Source of the DNA: Pseudoalteromonas sp. A25
Lineage (GTDB): Bacteria; Pseudomonadota; Gammaproteobacteria; Enterobacterales; Alteromonadaceae
Length of the DNA: 64,000 nt
Assembly (NCBI RefSeq): GCF_009176705.1
Contig: NZ_AP021846.1
Coordinates: 1,272,001-1,336,000 of the forward strand
Reading direction: 5' to 3'
The position numbers were made by a program, and so were the translations under genes. How positions within the stretch are numbered: the first letter of the stretch is position 1; each line of letters opens with the position of its first letter. This document shows, piece after piece, positions 17,802 to 27,328 of the stretch. The notes under the pieces are model-generated. The model was not told the DNA's origin. It saw only the letters and a list, made by a program, of their open reading frames with translations, and searched no databases.

Positions 17802-20249
17802 CTAGACTTTAATGTTAACAATAGCGTGTTGCTCGTAAAAAGTATGAAGTTGCTGTTCATCCTCAGTGAGTGTGATCTCGTTTACTTGCAGACCATGGGC
17901 GCACAATTTTCTGCGCAAAGCGTCCAAGTGGGGTTTCGCTAAGTCGCAAATTTGTGTGCTATTTCCGATTATTTCACATTCCAGCGCTTTGTCCATTAGC
18001 TCAGCATGAGCACTAAGCTTACCAAGGTGAGCATAGTCAAAATTTAGGCGAACAAACCAAACTGTTTTTTCTGGCATTTTAGCTTTAGCTGGCTTTTTAT
18101 AGTTGCCAATTTGCAATTCTGTCTGCTTACATTCAGCTGGTACTTTCATTGGCATCAGCAGACTTAGTAAAAGCTGTGTTTCGCTGTCTACTTTTTGAGG
18201 GCTAGTTTGTGTTACTTGTACGCTGGTTGAAAAATTATTTTGCAGTTGTGACAACTCACTCAGCAAGTTGGTATTTAGTTGTTGAAGGTGAGGTAACAAT
18301 TGCTTCGCAGATACATTTTTTGCGCTGGGTAGTAAGGTCTCTAATAATGCGCTTAAGCGTTGCGACGGCTCATTTCCATCGATGTTTGAGGCGCCTGTGA
18401 TAGCCTTAGGGGAGGCCAGTAGAGTCACCAATAGCTTATCGAGTGCTTGAGTGAAGTTATTGCTTACTAAAGTAGGAGCTGAAGCAGAGTGTGCAGGAAC
18501 CAAGCCTGGTATTAGAGTGTTTATTTCGCTGGCTATCAGGCTCGCTGATACATTATTGGCATCTATCATTCGGCTAAACGCTTGATTGACCAGTTTTGTC
18601 ATATCGATAGACTGCGGATGTTTATACTGACTAAATTTTACAATCTTTTCAGTGATTATATGGCTGTTTGATGGCTTTTTTACATCAACGGCAGGTTGCT
18701 CACCGAGCTTCAGTAGTGGACCCAACAAAGCGCGCTCAATAGGCAAGCTGGTTTTAAAAAGGTTGTCAGCTTGCGGCATAGGTAATAGCTTACTCGCTGT
18801 GCTCTGAGTGAGAGGTGTTACTAAGTTGCTTGGGATTTGCTGTTTATCAACAAATTTGTGCGGTGAAGTATTAGTCGTGTGAGCAACCTGCTGGGCCTCT
18901 TTGGGCTTTGTTAAAGTATCCATGAATTGTGATTGGAACTTTTGAGGTTTCGCTACATCACCTTTAGGCACAGCCTCGAACTTATGAGCTTTTATTAAAG
19001 TAGCGGCGAACTCGGGTTGCACTTTTTGTGATTTGACCGCACCTTCTTTAAGTTCAGTGGGCTGAGAAGTATTAGCGGCATCGTTGCGATTAATTGGCAA
19101 TTCGGATAATGCTGTTTTTATTTGTGCAATAAGTTTTACGATGGGTGGTAAATCTTGGCGCAGCTGTGGTTTTAGCATTAAAGGAAGGTCAATTTGCTTA
19201 ACCAAACTCTGAACAGTATTTTGCGTATTAATAGAGAGCTGATTGGTGGTCGCAATAGGTTGTTTAAATGGCTTAGTAAGCCACTGGTTTATTGCTTGTT
19301 CAACCGCTTTTTTAATATCTTGAAATGTTATATTAAATATTGGTTTTGCATAGTTTAAAGTATTTAATTTGTGCGTAGGTGGTGCCGACTTTTGTTGTGC
19401 ATCAAACTGAGGTATTTGGTCAAATTTACCTTTTATGGATTGCTTTAAATCGACGCTATATTGCTCAGTCAAAGTTTTTATTTGCACACCTTGAATACTA
19501 CTTTGAAGTTTTGCACTTTGCCATTTCGCTGGGCCGCTTTGAGGCTGACTAATTAAATTATTGAGTGTGACCGATAGCGGTTTTTGCGGTGCAGAAAATT
19601 TGATCTGAATCGCGTGTTTGTCTATGTATAACAGCGGGCCCTTTCCCTGCGTTGCCAGTTGTTCGGCAATTTTTTGCTTACTTAATACACTGCTAAATAG
19701 TTGATCGGCGAATCCATTAACCAGTTTGAGTTGCACCTTGTTTGGCGTCGCCTGTAACTGGGCAATTAGCTTATGCTCATCTTTAAGGATTTTGGCAAGT
19801 GAAGGGTCTAACGCTAATTTGATGCCTATTTGCTCAAGTAGAAGCTGCGGATTGCTGCCGGAAATGACCCGAGCTTGTGTCGATAACCCCGTTTGTGCAC
19901 TCCCAAGCTTTAAAAGCGTCAGTAAAGAAAGTAGCTCATTAGGCGCCTTAATATTGACGACTTGATCGGCACTTTTTATGCTCAGTGATTGGCCGTTATC
20001 ACTGAGGGTAACAATGGCTTCATTTAATCGTAATGGGGCTAAATTGCTTTCTTTTGTCGCCAAACGAATTGTTTGCCAGCGACCGTCAATTTCTACCTCC
20101 ATCTGCAACGAACCCGGTTTGATTTGCACGTTATGCGCAACAAACTGACTAGGCTGTTTACTTAGCTCAGTATTTGTTCGGCCTTCGTTTAAAACTGAGT
20201 TTGTATCAGTTGTTGTCGAATATTGAATAGAAATCGGTGGCTTATTCAT
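17802..20249 (-). CDS. FliK-like flagellar hook-length control family protein
   Basis: The 815-aa protein is Gln/Lys/Ser/Pro-rich and low in complexity over most of its length, with a compact C-terminal part (about 715-800) containing 'WFVRLNFDYAHLGKLSAHAE' and 'LRRKLCAHGLQVNEITL', typical of the FliK C-terminal domain that contacts FlhB. Most FliK proteins are about 400-600 aa, so this one is long. A classical fliK would be expected upstream of fliL, outside the window, so this may be a second paralogue. It is the first gene of a unit with the FlhB-C-like gene and is divergent from ccmA. Exported substrate or cytoplasmic partner cannot be decided from sequence. Confidence 0.75.
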   Translation of the reverse strand: MNKPPISIQYSTTTDTNSVLNEGRTNTELSKQPSQFVAHNVQIKPGSLQMEVEIDGRWQTIRLATKESNLAPLRLNEAIVTLSDNGQSLSIKSADQVVNIKAPNELLSLLTLLKLGSAQTGLSTQARVISGSNPQLLLEQIGIKLALDPSLAKILKDEHKLIAQLQATPNKVQLKLVNGFADQLFSSVLSKQKIAEQLATQGKGPLLYIDKHAIQIKFSAPQKPLSVTLNNLISQPQSGPAKWQSAKLQSSIQGVQIKTLTEQYSVDLKQSIKGKFDQIPQFDAQQKSAPPTHKLNTLNYAKPIFNITFQDIKKAVEQAINQWLTKPFKQPIATTNQLSINTQNTVQSLVKQIDLPLMLKPQLRQDLPPIVKLIAQIKTALSELPINRNDAANTSQPTELKEGAVKSQKVQPEFAATLIKAHKFEAVPKGDVAKPQKFQSQFMDTLTKPKEAQQVAHTTNTSPHKFVDKQQIPSNLVTPLTQSTASKLLPMPQADNLFKTSLPIERALLGPLLKLGEQPAVDVKKPSNSHIITEKIVKFSQYKHPQSIDMTKLVNQAFSRMIDANNVSASLIASEINTLIPGLVPAHSASAPTLVSNNFTQALDKLLVTLLASPKAITGASNIDGNEPSQRLSALLETLLPSAKNVSAKQLLPHLQQLNTNLLSELSQLQNNFSTSVQVTQTSPQKVDSETQLLLSLLMPMKVPAECKQTELQIGNYKKPAKAKMPEKTVWFVRLNFDYAHLGKLSAHAELMDKALECEIIGNSTQICDLAKPHLDALRRKLCAHGLQVNEITLTEDEQQLHTFYEQHAIVNIKV

Positions 20250-20302
20250 TATTTTAAATCAAATTTCCGCTAATCGGTCGCAAGGCATTATTCGTATTAC
20301 CA

Positions 20303-20315
20303 TACCATTATGGTA
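20303..20315. promoter_or_regulatory. Perfect 13-base palindrome in the fliK-like/ccmA divergent gap
   Basis: TACCATTATGGTA is a perfect dyad with a single central base, placed in the 88-base gap between two divergent starts (20249 and 20338). Its left arm is repeated just upstream (TACCAT at 20298-20303). Such a dyad between divergent genes is a typical operator position, but I do not recognise the regulator. Confidence 0.3.
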
Positions 20316-20337
20316 GACTAACGCCCAATTTTGGGTA

Positions 20338-20973
20338 ATGAGAATAACCAATTTGCTAGAGATTAAATCTGTTACTTGTACAAAACAAGAGCGCTGTCTG
20401 TTTGAATCGCTGAGCTTTTCTTTGCAAGCTGGGCAGATCATGCAAATTGAAGGCCCAAATGGCGCAGGCAAGACCTCGTTGCTAAGGATCATTGCTGGAT
20501 TTGCTCGACCAGATGAAGGTGATATTCATTTTGAAGGCAAATCAATCAGTCAAAATTATGATGAATTTGCTGCGCAGTTACTCTTTATAGGTCACAAAAC
20601 GGGAGTTAATGGCCAGCTTAGTGCCCATGAAAATGTGTGTCATTGGCTGCGTGTTCACGGCTGCAAAGTAGATGCACAAGCATACGACTTGTTAGCTGAC
20701 CTTGGTCTGGTTGGTCTTGAGGATGTTCCGGTTAGAACACTTTCAGCAGGACAGCAACGTAGGGTTGCTTTGGTCCGATTATGGCTTAATAACGCAAAGT
20801 TGTGGATCTTGGATGAGCCATTTACTGCGTTAGATAAAAAAGGGGTGGCCTTGTTACAAGCTCAATTTAAAAGACACCTAGAACACGGTGGTGCTATTTT
20901 ATTAACTACCCACCAAGATCTCACCACTCATTTTGACGCGCTCAAAACGCTTGTCTTGGAGTATCAATTTTGA
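20338..20973 (+). CDS. ccmA: Cytochrome c maturation ABC transporter ATPase CcmA
   Basis: CcmA hydrolyses ATP in the CcmABCD complex that releases haem-loaded CcmE. The 211-aa protein has Walker A GPNGAGKT (39-46), the ABC signature LSAGQQRRVAL (about 136-146) and Walker B LWILDEPF. It is the first gene of a complete ccmABCDEFGHI operon with overlaps or very short gaps throughout. ATG 20338 is used; a TTG fifteen bases later would give a slightly shorter form. Confidence 0.96.
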   Translation: MRITNLLEIKSVTCTKQERCLFESLSFSLQAGQIMQIEGPNGAGKTSLLRIIAGFARPDEGDIHFEGKSISQNYDEFAAQLLFIGHKTGVNGQLSAHENVCHWLRVHGCKVDAQAYDLLADLGLVGLEDVPVRTLSAGQQRRVALVRLWLNNAKLWILDEPFTALDKKGVALLQAQFKRHLEHGGAILLTTHQDLTTHFDALKTLVLEYQF

Positions 20974-21656
20974 TGACTCAACACTCCTACTGGCAACTAT
21001 TTATTAGTGTTTATCGAAAAGACATAACATTGTCGTTTCGCCAACGCTCGGAAATTGTTAATCCGCTGCTATTTTTTTTAATTGTTATTACTTTGTTCCC
21101 ATTGGCAATCGGGCCAGAGCCTGCGTTGCTAACACGAATGGCTCCGGGGATTATTTGGGTCGCAGCATTGTTATCTACTATGTTAGGGCTGGATAAGTTG
21201 TTTAGAGACGATTTTAATGATGGCTCATTGGAGCAGTTAATTGCTTCTCCTTACCCTTTGCCTTTATCGGTATTGGCAAAAGTATCAGCCCACTGGACTA
21301 CAACGGGGTTACCCATGGTTATTATGGCGCCCATGTTTGCGTTATTAATGAATTTAGAAGCTCAGGCGCTTGGCGCAACGGTGCTTACCTTACTTATTGG
21401 TACACCGTTATTAAGCTTTATTGGAGCTATTGGCGCCGCGCTTACTGTAGGATTACAAAAAGGGGGAATTTTAATGAGTCTGCTAGTATTACCCCTTTAT
21501 ATCCCAGTCTTAATTTTTGCTACCTCCGCTATTGACACAAGCAGCATGGCTTTGGCTTATGGTGGACAGCTAGCAATCCTTGGTGCCATGTTGGCGTTAG
21601 CCTGTGTATGTGCACCAATTGCGATATCTTCAGCTTTAAAAGTGAGTGTAAGTTAA
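20970..21656 (+). CDS. ccmB: Cytochrome c maturation ABC permease CcmB
   Basis: CcmB is the membrane subunit partnered with CcmA. The 228-aa product has six hydrophobic segments and the family stretch 'FRQRSEIVNPLLFFLIVIT' near the N-terminus, followed by 'DFNDGSLEQLIASP'. It overlaps the ccmA stop by 4 bases. Two consecutive ATG codons are available at the start (20970 and 20973). Confidence 0.96.
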   Translation: MMTQHSYWQLFISVYRKDITLSFRQRSEIVNPLLFFLIVITLFPLAIGPEPALLTRMAPGIIWVAALLSTMLGLDKLFRDDFNDGSLEQLIASPYPLPLSVLAKVSAHWTTTGLPMVIMAPMFALLMNLEAQALGATVLTLLIGTPLLSFIGAIGAALTVGLQKGGILMSLLVLPLYIPVLIFATSAIDTSSMALAYGGQLAILGAMLALACVCAPIAISSALKVSVS

Positions 21657-21657
21657 C

Positions 21658-22398
21658 ATGTGGAAATGGTTACATCCCTATGCAAAAGCAGAGCGAGCAT
21701 ATCAGTTATGCAATACGCTACTGCCTTATTTTGCAGTTATTACCGTTGTATGTTTGGCTGTCGGTTGGGTTTGGGGGCTTGCATTTGCGCCTGCAGATTA
21801 CCAGCAAAAAGACAGCTATCGCATCATATTTATTCATGTACCATCGGCGATTCTGTCAATGGGAGCTTATTCGTCTATGGCAATTGCAGCCATTATCGCT
21901 CTGGTTTGGCAGATCAGAAATGCTGAACTTGCGGTTATTTCTATCGCGCCGGTAGGCGCTGCGATGACAGCAATCGCTCTAATAACTGGTGCTGCTTGGG
22001 GCAAACCAATGTGGGGCGCTTGGTGGGTATGGGATGCTCGACTAACCTCGGAATTAATTCTCTTATTTTTATACCTAGGCGTATTGTCTTTGTATCATGC
22101 ATTTGAAGATAAAAAGTCAGCCGGTCGCGCTGCATGTATTTTAGCCATTGTTGGCGTAATAAATTTGCCTATCATCCACTTTTCGGTCGAGTGGTGGAAT
22201 ACCTTGCACCAAGGCGCGACTATCACCAAATTTGATACTTCAGCAATTGATCCATCGATGCTTTGGCCGCTACTGATCAATATCGTTGCATTTGCGGGTT
22301 TTGTTGGGGTAATTACATTGATTAGGTTGAAAAATGAAATTCTACAACGTGAAAAGCACCGCCCATGGGTGCGTGAACTGGTTGGTCGAGGTGAATAA
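21658..22398 (+). CDS. ccmC: Haem handling protein CcmC
   Basis: CcmC binds haem in the periplasm-facing WWD domain and presents it to CcmE. The 246-aa protein has six membrane helices and the tryptophan-rich segment 'WGKPMWGAWWVWDARLTSE' (about 117-135). Haem-ligand histidines are expected in the flanking loops (HVP and HFSVEWW segments are visible). It begins one base after ccmB and its stop overlaps the ccmD start. Confidence 0.96.
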   Translation: MWKWLHPYAKAERAYQLCNTLLPYFAVITVVCLAVGWVWGLAFAPADYQQKDSYRIIFIHVPSAILSMGAYSSMAIAAIIALVWQIRNAELAVISIAPVGAAMTAIALITGAAWGKPMWGAWWVWDARLTSELILLFLYLGVLSLYHAFEDKKSAGRAACILAIVGVINLPIIHFSVEWWNTLHQGATITKFDTSAIDPSMLWPLLINIVAFAGFVGVITLIRLKNEILQREKHRPWVRELVGRGE

Positions 22399-22601
22399 TG
22401 CAATTTGATTCATTTAGTGATTTTTTGGCCATGGGTGGGTACGGATTTTATGTCTGGTTATCCTTTGGTAGTTGTAGCGCCATTTTATTGGCCATATTTA
22501 TCAGTTCATTACGAGATAGCAAGAAGCTTCGTGAAGAAGTTCGTGCTCAGATGCGTCGAGAAGAGCGAATTAAAAAGGCAAAGCAACAGGAGCAAACATG
22601 A
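22398..22601 (+). CDS. ccmD: Haem exporter small subunit CcmD
   Basis: CcmD is a short one-helix protein needed to release holo-CcmE from CcmABC. The 67-aa product has a membrane helix (about 15-38, including '[20 protein letters not shown]') followed by a highly basic and Arg/Glu-rich cytoplasmic tail, the usual layout. It overlaps ccmC by one base and ccmE by 4 bases. Confidence 0.92.
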   Translation: MQFDSFSDFLAMGGYGFYVWLSFGSCSAILLAIFISSLRDSKKLREEVRAQMRREERIKKAKQQEQT

Positions 22602-23077
22602 ATCCAAGAAGAAAGAAACGTTTACTGACCATTGTTGCGATTGTATTCGGTGTAGGGTCAGCGATTGGTTTGATGCTATACGCGTTACAAGAAAATATTA
22701 ACTTGTTTTATACCCCAACGGAGCTGATCGATGGAAAGGGGGATACCAAAGATAAGCCTGTTATTGGTCAAAAGCTTAGAATTGGAGGAATGGTTGTACC
22801 TGGCTCTGTAGTTAGAGATGAAGATAGCCTAGATGTGAGTTTTAAACTAATGGATACGGGTCCTACTGTGACAATTCGTTATCACGGGATTTTGCCAGAC
22901 CTGTTCAGAGAGGGACAAGGAATTGTTGCGCAGGGTACGTTAGTTGAGCCAAATGTGATAGAGGCATTTGAAGTGCTGGCTAAGCATGATGAAGAGTATA
23001 TGCCTCCAGAAGTTGCAGAAGCGATGAAGGGCATCAAGCATGAAAAGCCAAAGTATAATTTAAATAACGAGAACTAA
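22598..23077 (+). CDS. ccmE: Periplasmic haem chaperone CcmE
   Basis: CcmE binds haem covalently and hands it to the CcmF/H ligase. The 159-aa protein has an N-terminal membrane anchor (about 9-30), a beta-barrel domain, and the haem-attaching His130 in VLAKHDEEY, with the haem-ligand Tyr134 four residues later. Numbering of the key residues matches the E. coli protein. It overlaps ccmD by 4 bases. Confidence 0.97.
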   Translation: MNPRRKKRLLTIVAIVFGVGSAIGLMLYALQENINLFYTPTELIDGKGDTKDKPVIGQKLRIGGMVVPGSVVRDEDSLDVSFKLMDTGPTVTIRYHGILPDLFREGQGIVAQGTLVEPNVIEAFEVLAKHDEEYMPPEVAEAMKGIKHEKPKYNLNNEN

Positions 23078-23078
23078 T

Positions 23079-25049
23079 ATGATCCCAGAGATAGGCTACT
23101 TTTCACTTGTTCTGGCAATGGCATTGAGTTTACTGTTGTGTATATTCCCATTGTGGGGCGCACATACCGGTAATTTACGGCTGATGCGTGCTGCTCCATC
23201 TTTAGCTGTCGGTCAATGCTTGTTTGTGCTGTTTGCTTTCGCAATTCTCATCTATATCACTTTGACTGATGACTTTACTGTGGCTTATGTTGCTCATCAC
23301 TCCAGTAGCACGCTGCCTTGGTATTACAAAGTTACTTCAACTTGGGGTGGACATGAAGGTGCTATCTTACTTTGGTTGGTGATGCAGGCTTCGTGGACTG
23401 CTATAGTTGCGTTAATGTCTCGGTCGTTACCTTGGATATTAAGAGCTCGGGTATTAGGAGTGCTGGGCTTTTTGGGTGTAGGGTTTATGCTTTACACGCT
23501 TTGGATGTCGAGCCCGTTTGAGCGCTTACTGCCTTACTACCCCGTTGAAGGTCGGGATCTGAATCCATTATTACAAGACCCAGGCATGATTATTCACCCA
23601 CCGCTGCTGTATATGGGTTATGTCGGTTTATCTGTATCGTTTGCTTTTGCAATCGCAGCGCTGTTGACAGGCAAACTTGATAATACCTGGGCTAAATGGT
23701 CGCGTCCATGGACGATGGCTGCGTGGGGCTTTTTAACGTTAGGTATTACGATAGGAAGCTGGTGGGCGTATTCAGAGCTTGGTTGGGGCGGCTGGTGGTT
23801 TTGGGATCCGGTTGAAAATGCCTCATTGATGCCTTGGCTTGTCGCAACTGCGCTACTGCACTCACTTGCAGTTACAGAGAAGCGCGGTGTTTTTAAATCT
23901 TGGACAGTCTTGCTTGCTATAACAGCCTTTAGTTTATGTTTACTTGGTACCTTTATTGTGCGCTCTGGGATTATCGTATCGGTGCATGCATTTGCAACTG
24001 ATCCTGACCGAGGGCTTTACATATTACTATTCTTAGCGGTTGTTGTAGGCGGAAGCTTAGCGCTTTATGCAGCCCGTGTAGCGCAAGTGAAAAGTGAAGG
24101 TCGCTATCAGTTTTTTTCGCGCGAAGTGGCGTTATGGCTCAATAATATCTTCTTAGTGGTTGCTACGTTAGTTGTGTTTTTGGGAACGATGCTACCTATG
24201 ATCCACAAAGAACTAGGCTTAGGCTCTATATCGATAGGTGTGCCATTTTTTAACCAGATGTTTGCAATTTTAATAGTCCCTTTTGCTATTTTGCTTGGCT
24301 TAGCGCCTATGCTGCGCTGGAAGCAAAACAAACTCTCTCCTTTGTTAAAAAAATGCGCAGCGATCACCAGTGCAACATTACTCTTAACCGCACTCTGGTT
24401 ATATGGAAGCTATGAGGTAGTTGCACCAATTACTTTTATTGGTACTGCTTTGGCGATTTGGATTGTGCTATTTACCATGTTGGATCTTGTACAAAAGGTT
24501 AAGGTTCAAAATACCATCTCCGAAGGTGTAAAGCGTTTGGGCATTAGCTATTGGGCTATGATTTTTGGTCATATAGGTATTGCGTTTGTTATTGCTGGCG
24601 TAACGTTAACATCAGCGTATTCAGTGGAGCGTTCGGTGCGAATGCAACCTGGGGATACTGCAGCTTTAAACGAGTATGTTTATCGTTTTGAAGGCGTTAA
24701 AGAAATTGTTGGGCCCAACTATACAGGCCATGCTGGGGTGGTAACGGTTTTGAAAAACGACAAAGTCGTGACCGAATTACTTGCCGAAAAGCGTTTATAC
24801 AATATTGGCATGCAATTTATGACCGAAGCTGCCATAGATGATGGATTTTTCCGAGATCTTTACCTCGCTTTGGGAGAGCAATTAACCCAAGGTGCTTGGT
24901 CGTTACGTATCTATCACAAACCTTACGTTCGTTGGATGTGGCTAGGGGGATTACTTATTTCCTTAGCTGGCTTCATTGTATTGATAGATAAGCGATATAG
25001 AAAATCTTCAACACGTAATAATGCTAAAGGAGTAGGACATGAATCGTAA
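23079..25049 (+). CDS. ccmF: Cytochrome c haem lyase subunit CcmF
   Basis: CcmF reduces and transfers haem from CcmE to apocytochrome CxxCH motifs. The 656-aa product has many membrane helices and the WWD domain 'WGGWWFWDPVENASLMPWL' at about residue 236-254. The family pattern 'TSTWGGHEGAILLW' is seen near residue 87. The 3' end overlaps ccmG by 11 bases. Length is normal. Confidence 0.97.
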   Translation: MIPEIGYFSLVLAMALSLLLCIFPLWGAHTGNLRLMRAAPSLAVGQCLFVLFAFAILIYITLTDDFTVAYVAHHSSSTLPWYYKVTSTWGGHEGAILLWLVMQASWTAIVALMSRSLPWILRARVLGVLGFLGVGFMLYTLWMSSPFERLLPYYPVEGRDLNPLLQDPGMIIHPPLLYMGYVGLSVSFAFAIAALLTGKLDNTWAKWSRPWTMAAWGFLTLGITIGSWWAYSELGWGGWWFWDPVENASLMPWLVATALLHSLAVTEKRGVFKSWTVLLAITAFSLCLLGTFIVRSGIIVSVHAFATDPDRGLYILLFLAVVVGGSLALYAARVAQVKSEGRYQFFSREVALWLNNIFLVVATLVVFLGTMLPMIHKELGLGSISIGVPFFNQMFAILIVPFAILLGLAPMLRWKQNKLSPLLKKCAAITSATLLLTALWLYGSYEVVAPITFIGTALAIWIVLFTMLDLVQKVKVQNTISEGVKRLGISYWAMIFGHIGIAFVIAGVTLTSAYSVERSVRMQPGDTAALNEYVYRFEGVKEIVGPNYTGHAGVVTVLKNDKVVTELLAEKRLYNIGMQFMTEAAIDDGFFRDLYLALGEQLTQGAWSLRIYHKPYVRWMWLGGLLISLAGFIVLIDKRYRKSSTRNNAKGVGHES

Positions 25050-25611
25050 ACTGTTAGGGTTAATCCCGTTCCTGATTTTTATTTTGCTGTGCGTGTTTTT
25101 GTATCAAGGCCTATTTGGGAACCCGCGTGAGCTGCAAACTGGTCGTATTGGGCAGACGATGCCAAGTTTTACATTGCCGGACCTAATGGATGAGAAAAAG
25201 CAATGGCAGGATAAAGACTTGCTTGGCGATGTTTATCTACTAAACGTGTGGGGAACTTGGTGTCCAACTTGTGTTGCCGAGCTGAGTTATTTAACCGAAC
25301 TCAGAGAGCAGGGTGTGAAGATTGTAGGATTATATTATGAGCAAGCCTACGACCCAGATTTTGGCGATCAGTTTGACATCAATAAACTGCGCGCTGAAGT
25401 ACAGGCGATGTTGGCACGTACCGGTAATCCTTATCAGTTTAATATTTTGGACTTAAATCGAACGCTAGCCTTAGATTTAGGTGTATCAGGAGCTCCTGAA
25501 ACGTTTTTAGTCGACAGGCAAGGAAAGATATTGCTACATCATACAGGTGATATAAATCAGCGTGTTTGGCGGGCTAAGTTTGCGCCTAAATTCATGGAGT
25601 TAACTCAATGA
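25039..25611 (+). CDS. dsbE: Thiol:disulfide oxidoreductase CcmG (DsbE)
   Basis: CcmG keeps apocytochrome cysteines reduced through CcmH. The 190-aa protein has an N-terminal membrane anchor (about 5-25) and a thioredoxin fold with the active site WCPTC (Cys75 and Cys78) and the cis-proline in SGAPET. The family insertion is present. It overlaps ccmF and ccmH by a few bases. Confidence 0.96.
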   Translation: MNRKLLGLIPFLIFILLCVFLYQGLFGNPRELQTGRIGQTMPSFTLPDLMDEKKQWQDKDLLGDVYLLNVWGTWCPTCVAELSYLTELREQGVKIVGLYYEQAYDPDFGDQFDINKLRAEVQAMLARTGNPYQFNILDLNRTLALDLGVSGAPETFLVDRQGKILLHHTGDINQRVWRAKFAPKFMELTQ

Positions 25612-26063
25612 AGTTTGTAATGATATTACTGTTAATGTTGTGTGGCACTGTTGCTGCTACACAAGATAAATACGAATTTGCTAACGAAGAGCGCGCTGCA
25701 ACTTTTAAAGAGCTTACGCTTGAGCTGCGTTGTCCAAAGTGTCAAAACCAGAACATTGCAGACTCAGATGCCGTTGTTGCTAAAGACCTTAGAGAAAAGG
25801 TACTAAGCCTAGTTAACGAAGGTAAAAGTAAGCAAGAAGTCATTGACTATATGATTGATAGATATGGTTATTTTGTACACTATCAACCTCCAGTGACACC
25901 TGCGACAATCGTATTGTGGGTATTGCCCGTGTTAATCGTCATTATTGGTTTTGGTTTTATTGTTTTTAGACAAAAAAAGGCATCGCGAAAACAGGCCTGG
26001 AGTAGTGAAGACGAGCAACAACTGGCCAAGCTAATTCAACAATATCAGCGTAGGGAGCAATAA
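25608..26063 (+). CDS. ccmH: Cytochrome c maturation protein CcmH
   Basis: CcmH is a periplasm-facing thiol protein that works with CcmG and CcmI on apocytochrome c. The 151-aa product has a signal peptide, the LRCPKCQNQ motif (Cys42 and Cys45) and one membrane helix (about 98-120), with a short basic tail. It corresponds to the N-terminal half of the fused E. coli CcmH; the other half is the separate ccmI that follows. Confidence 0.96.
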   Translation: MKFVMILLLMLCGTVAATQDKYEFANEERAATFKELTLELRCPKCQNQNIADSDAVVAKDLREKVLSLVNEGKSKQEVIDYMIDRYGYFVHYQPPVTPATIVLWVLPVLIVIIGFGFIVFRQKKASRKQAWSSEDEQQLAKLIQQYQRREQ

Positions 26064-27328
26064 TGATGACAGGTCTTTTGCAAATGTGGAGTATGTTTGC
26101 ACTACTCACATTATTAGCTGTACTGTTTGTTGTTGTACCATTTTTGCGTAGAGAAAAAATACTACAAGTTGACAATGAAGCGAATGCACAACGCATTGAT
26201 ATTTATCAGCAGAGACTCACTGAATTGAAAGTTGATTTAGATAATCAACGTATAGACCCACAAATGCATCAAGAGTCTGTACTTGAGTTAAAGCGACGCT
26301 TACTTAATGAGCTTTCTCCGGAGAAGCAGCTTAATAGCCGTGGGAATAACCGTATATTTGCGCTGACAGGCTTTTTATTTACCTTGGCGGTGAGCGGGGT
26401 TTTTTACTATTTTACAGGCAGTCAGCAGCAAGTCGCCAATTGGTATGAAGCGATTGAGAAGCTCCCTGAATATGGTGAGCGAGCAGTGTTGCAGCAAGGT
26501 GAGTCACTTTCAGCTAATGAATTGCAGGCGTTTGCATTAGGTTTACGCACAAAGCTTGCAAATAGCGGTGATGATGCCGTTGCATGGATGCTGCTAGGGC
26601 GTGTAGCAATGTCACTCAATGACTTTGAAATGGCCAAACAGGCATTTGAAAAAGCGCTGAAAATGGAGCCTAGCAACCATAATGTGTTAATTAATTACAG
26701 CCAAGTGTTATTAGTGGAAGGTTCTGAGTCTGCCATGAATAAAGCTGCTCGGCTTTTAGCTAAGGTATTAAAGAGTAATCCAAGTAATGTTGATGCGATT
26801 TCGCTTTTGGCACTTATTGCATATGAGAAGCAAGACTGGTTAGAAGCTAAAACGGCTTTTGAAGTACTACTTGCTAATATGGAAAGCAACGACCCGCGTT
26901 ATAGCATGATAGAACAACGCATTGACGAAATTGCGCAAAAAATCGCTCCAGAACAAGCACAAAATATTCAAAGCTTAACGGTTAATGTTACGTTAGATGA
27001 AAGCTTGCTATCGGACATGCCACAGGGTGGTACGTTATTTGTGTTTGCAAAAGCAGCCAATGGACCTGCAATGCCTTTGGCAGTTGCAAAACTTACAAAT
27101 TTTAACTTGCCTTTGACGGTGACTCTCGATGATAGTATGGCAATGATGCCTGACTTAAAGCTTTCAAACTATCAAGAAGTTATCGTTACTGCTCGTATCT
27201 CTATAGATAATAGTGTGATGCCTCAAGCAGGAGAGTTGGAAGGGCAAAGTGATGTTGTTTCTTTATTGGCGGATAGCAACGAGGTTGTGGTGCACGTCAA
27301 TCGAATTATATCAAGTACAGGAAAGTAA
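26063..27328 (+). CDS. ccmI: Apocytochrome c chaperone CcmI
   Basis: CcmI captures the C-terminus of apocytochromes with TPR repeats. The 421-aa protein has two N-terminal membrane helices (about 5-25 and 93-112), TPR units at about 155-280 ('AWMLLGRVAMSLNDFEMAKQ' and following), and a periplasmic beta-rich C-terminal domain. The start ATG 26063 overlaps the ccmH stop by one base, and mlaA begins directly after the stop. Confidence 0.92.
   Translation: MMTGLLQMWSMFALLTLLAVLFVVVPFLRREKILQVDNEANAQRIDIYQQRLTELKVDLDNQRIDPQMHQESVLELKRRLLNELSPEKQLNSRGNNRIFALTGFLFTLAVSGVFYYFTGSQQQVANWYEAIEKLPEYGERAVLQQGESLSANELQAFALGLRTKLANSGDDAVAWMLLGRVAMSLNDFEMAKQAFEKALKMEPSNHNVLINYSQVLLVEGSESAMNKAARLLAKVLKSNPSNVDAISLLALIAYEKQDWLEAKTAFEVLLANMESNDPRYSMIEQRIDEIAQKIAPEQAQNIQSLTVNVTLDESLLSDMPQGGTLFVFAKAANGPAMPLAVAKLTNFNLPLTVTLDDSMAMMPDLKLSNYQEVIVTARISIDNSVMPQAGELEGQSDVVSLLADSNEVVVHVNRIISSTGK

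Noticed and set aside
20259-20492. Open frame opposite the start of ccmA
   Set aside because: It is a shadow of ccmA and the intergenic gap, without family features or a ribosome-binding site.
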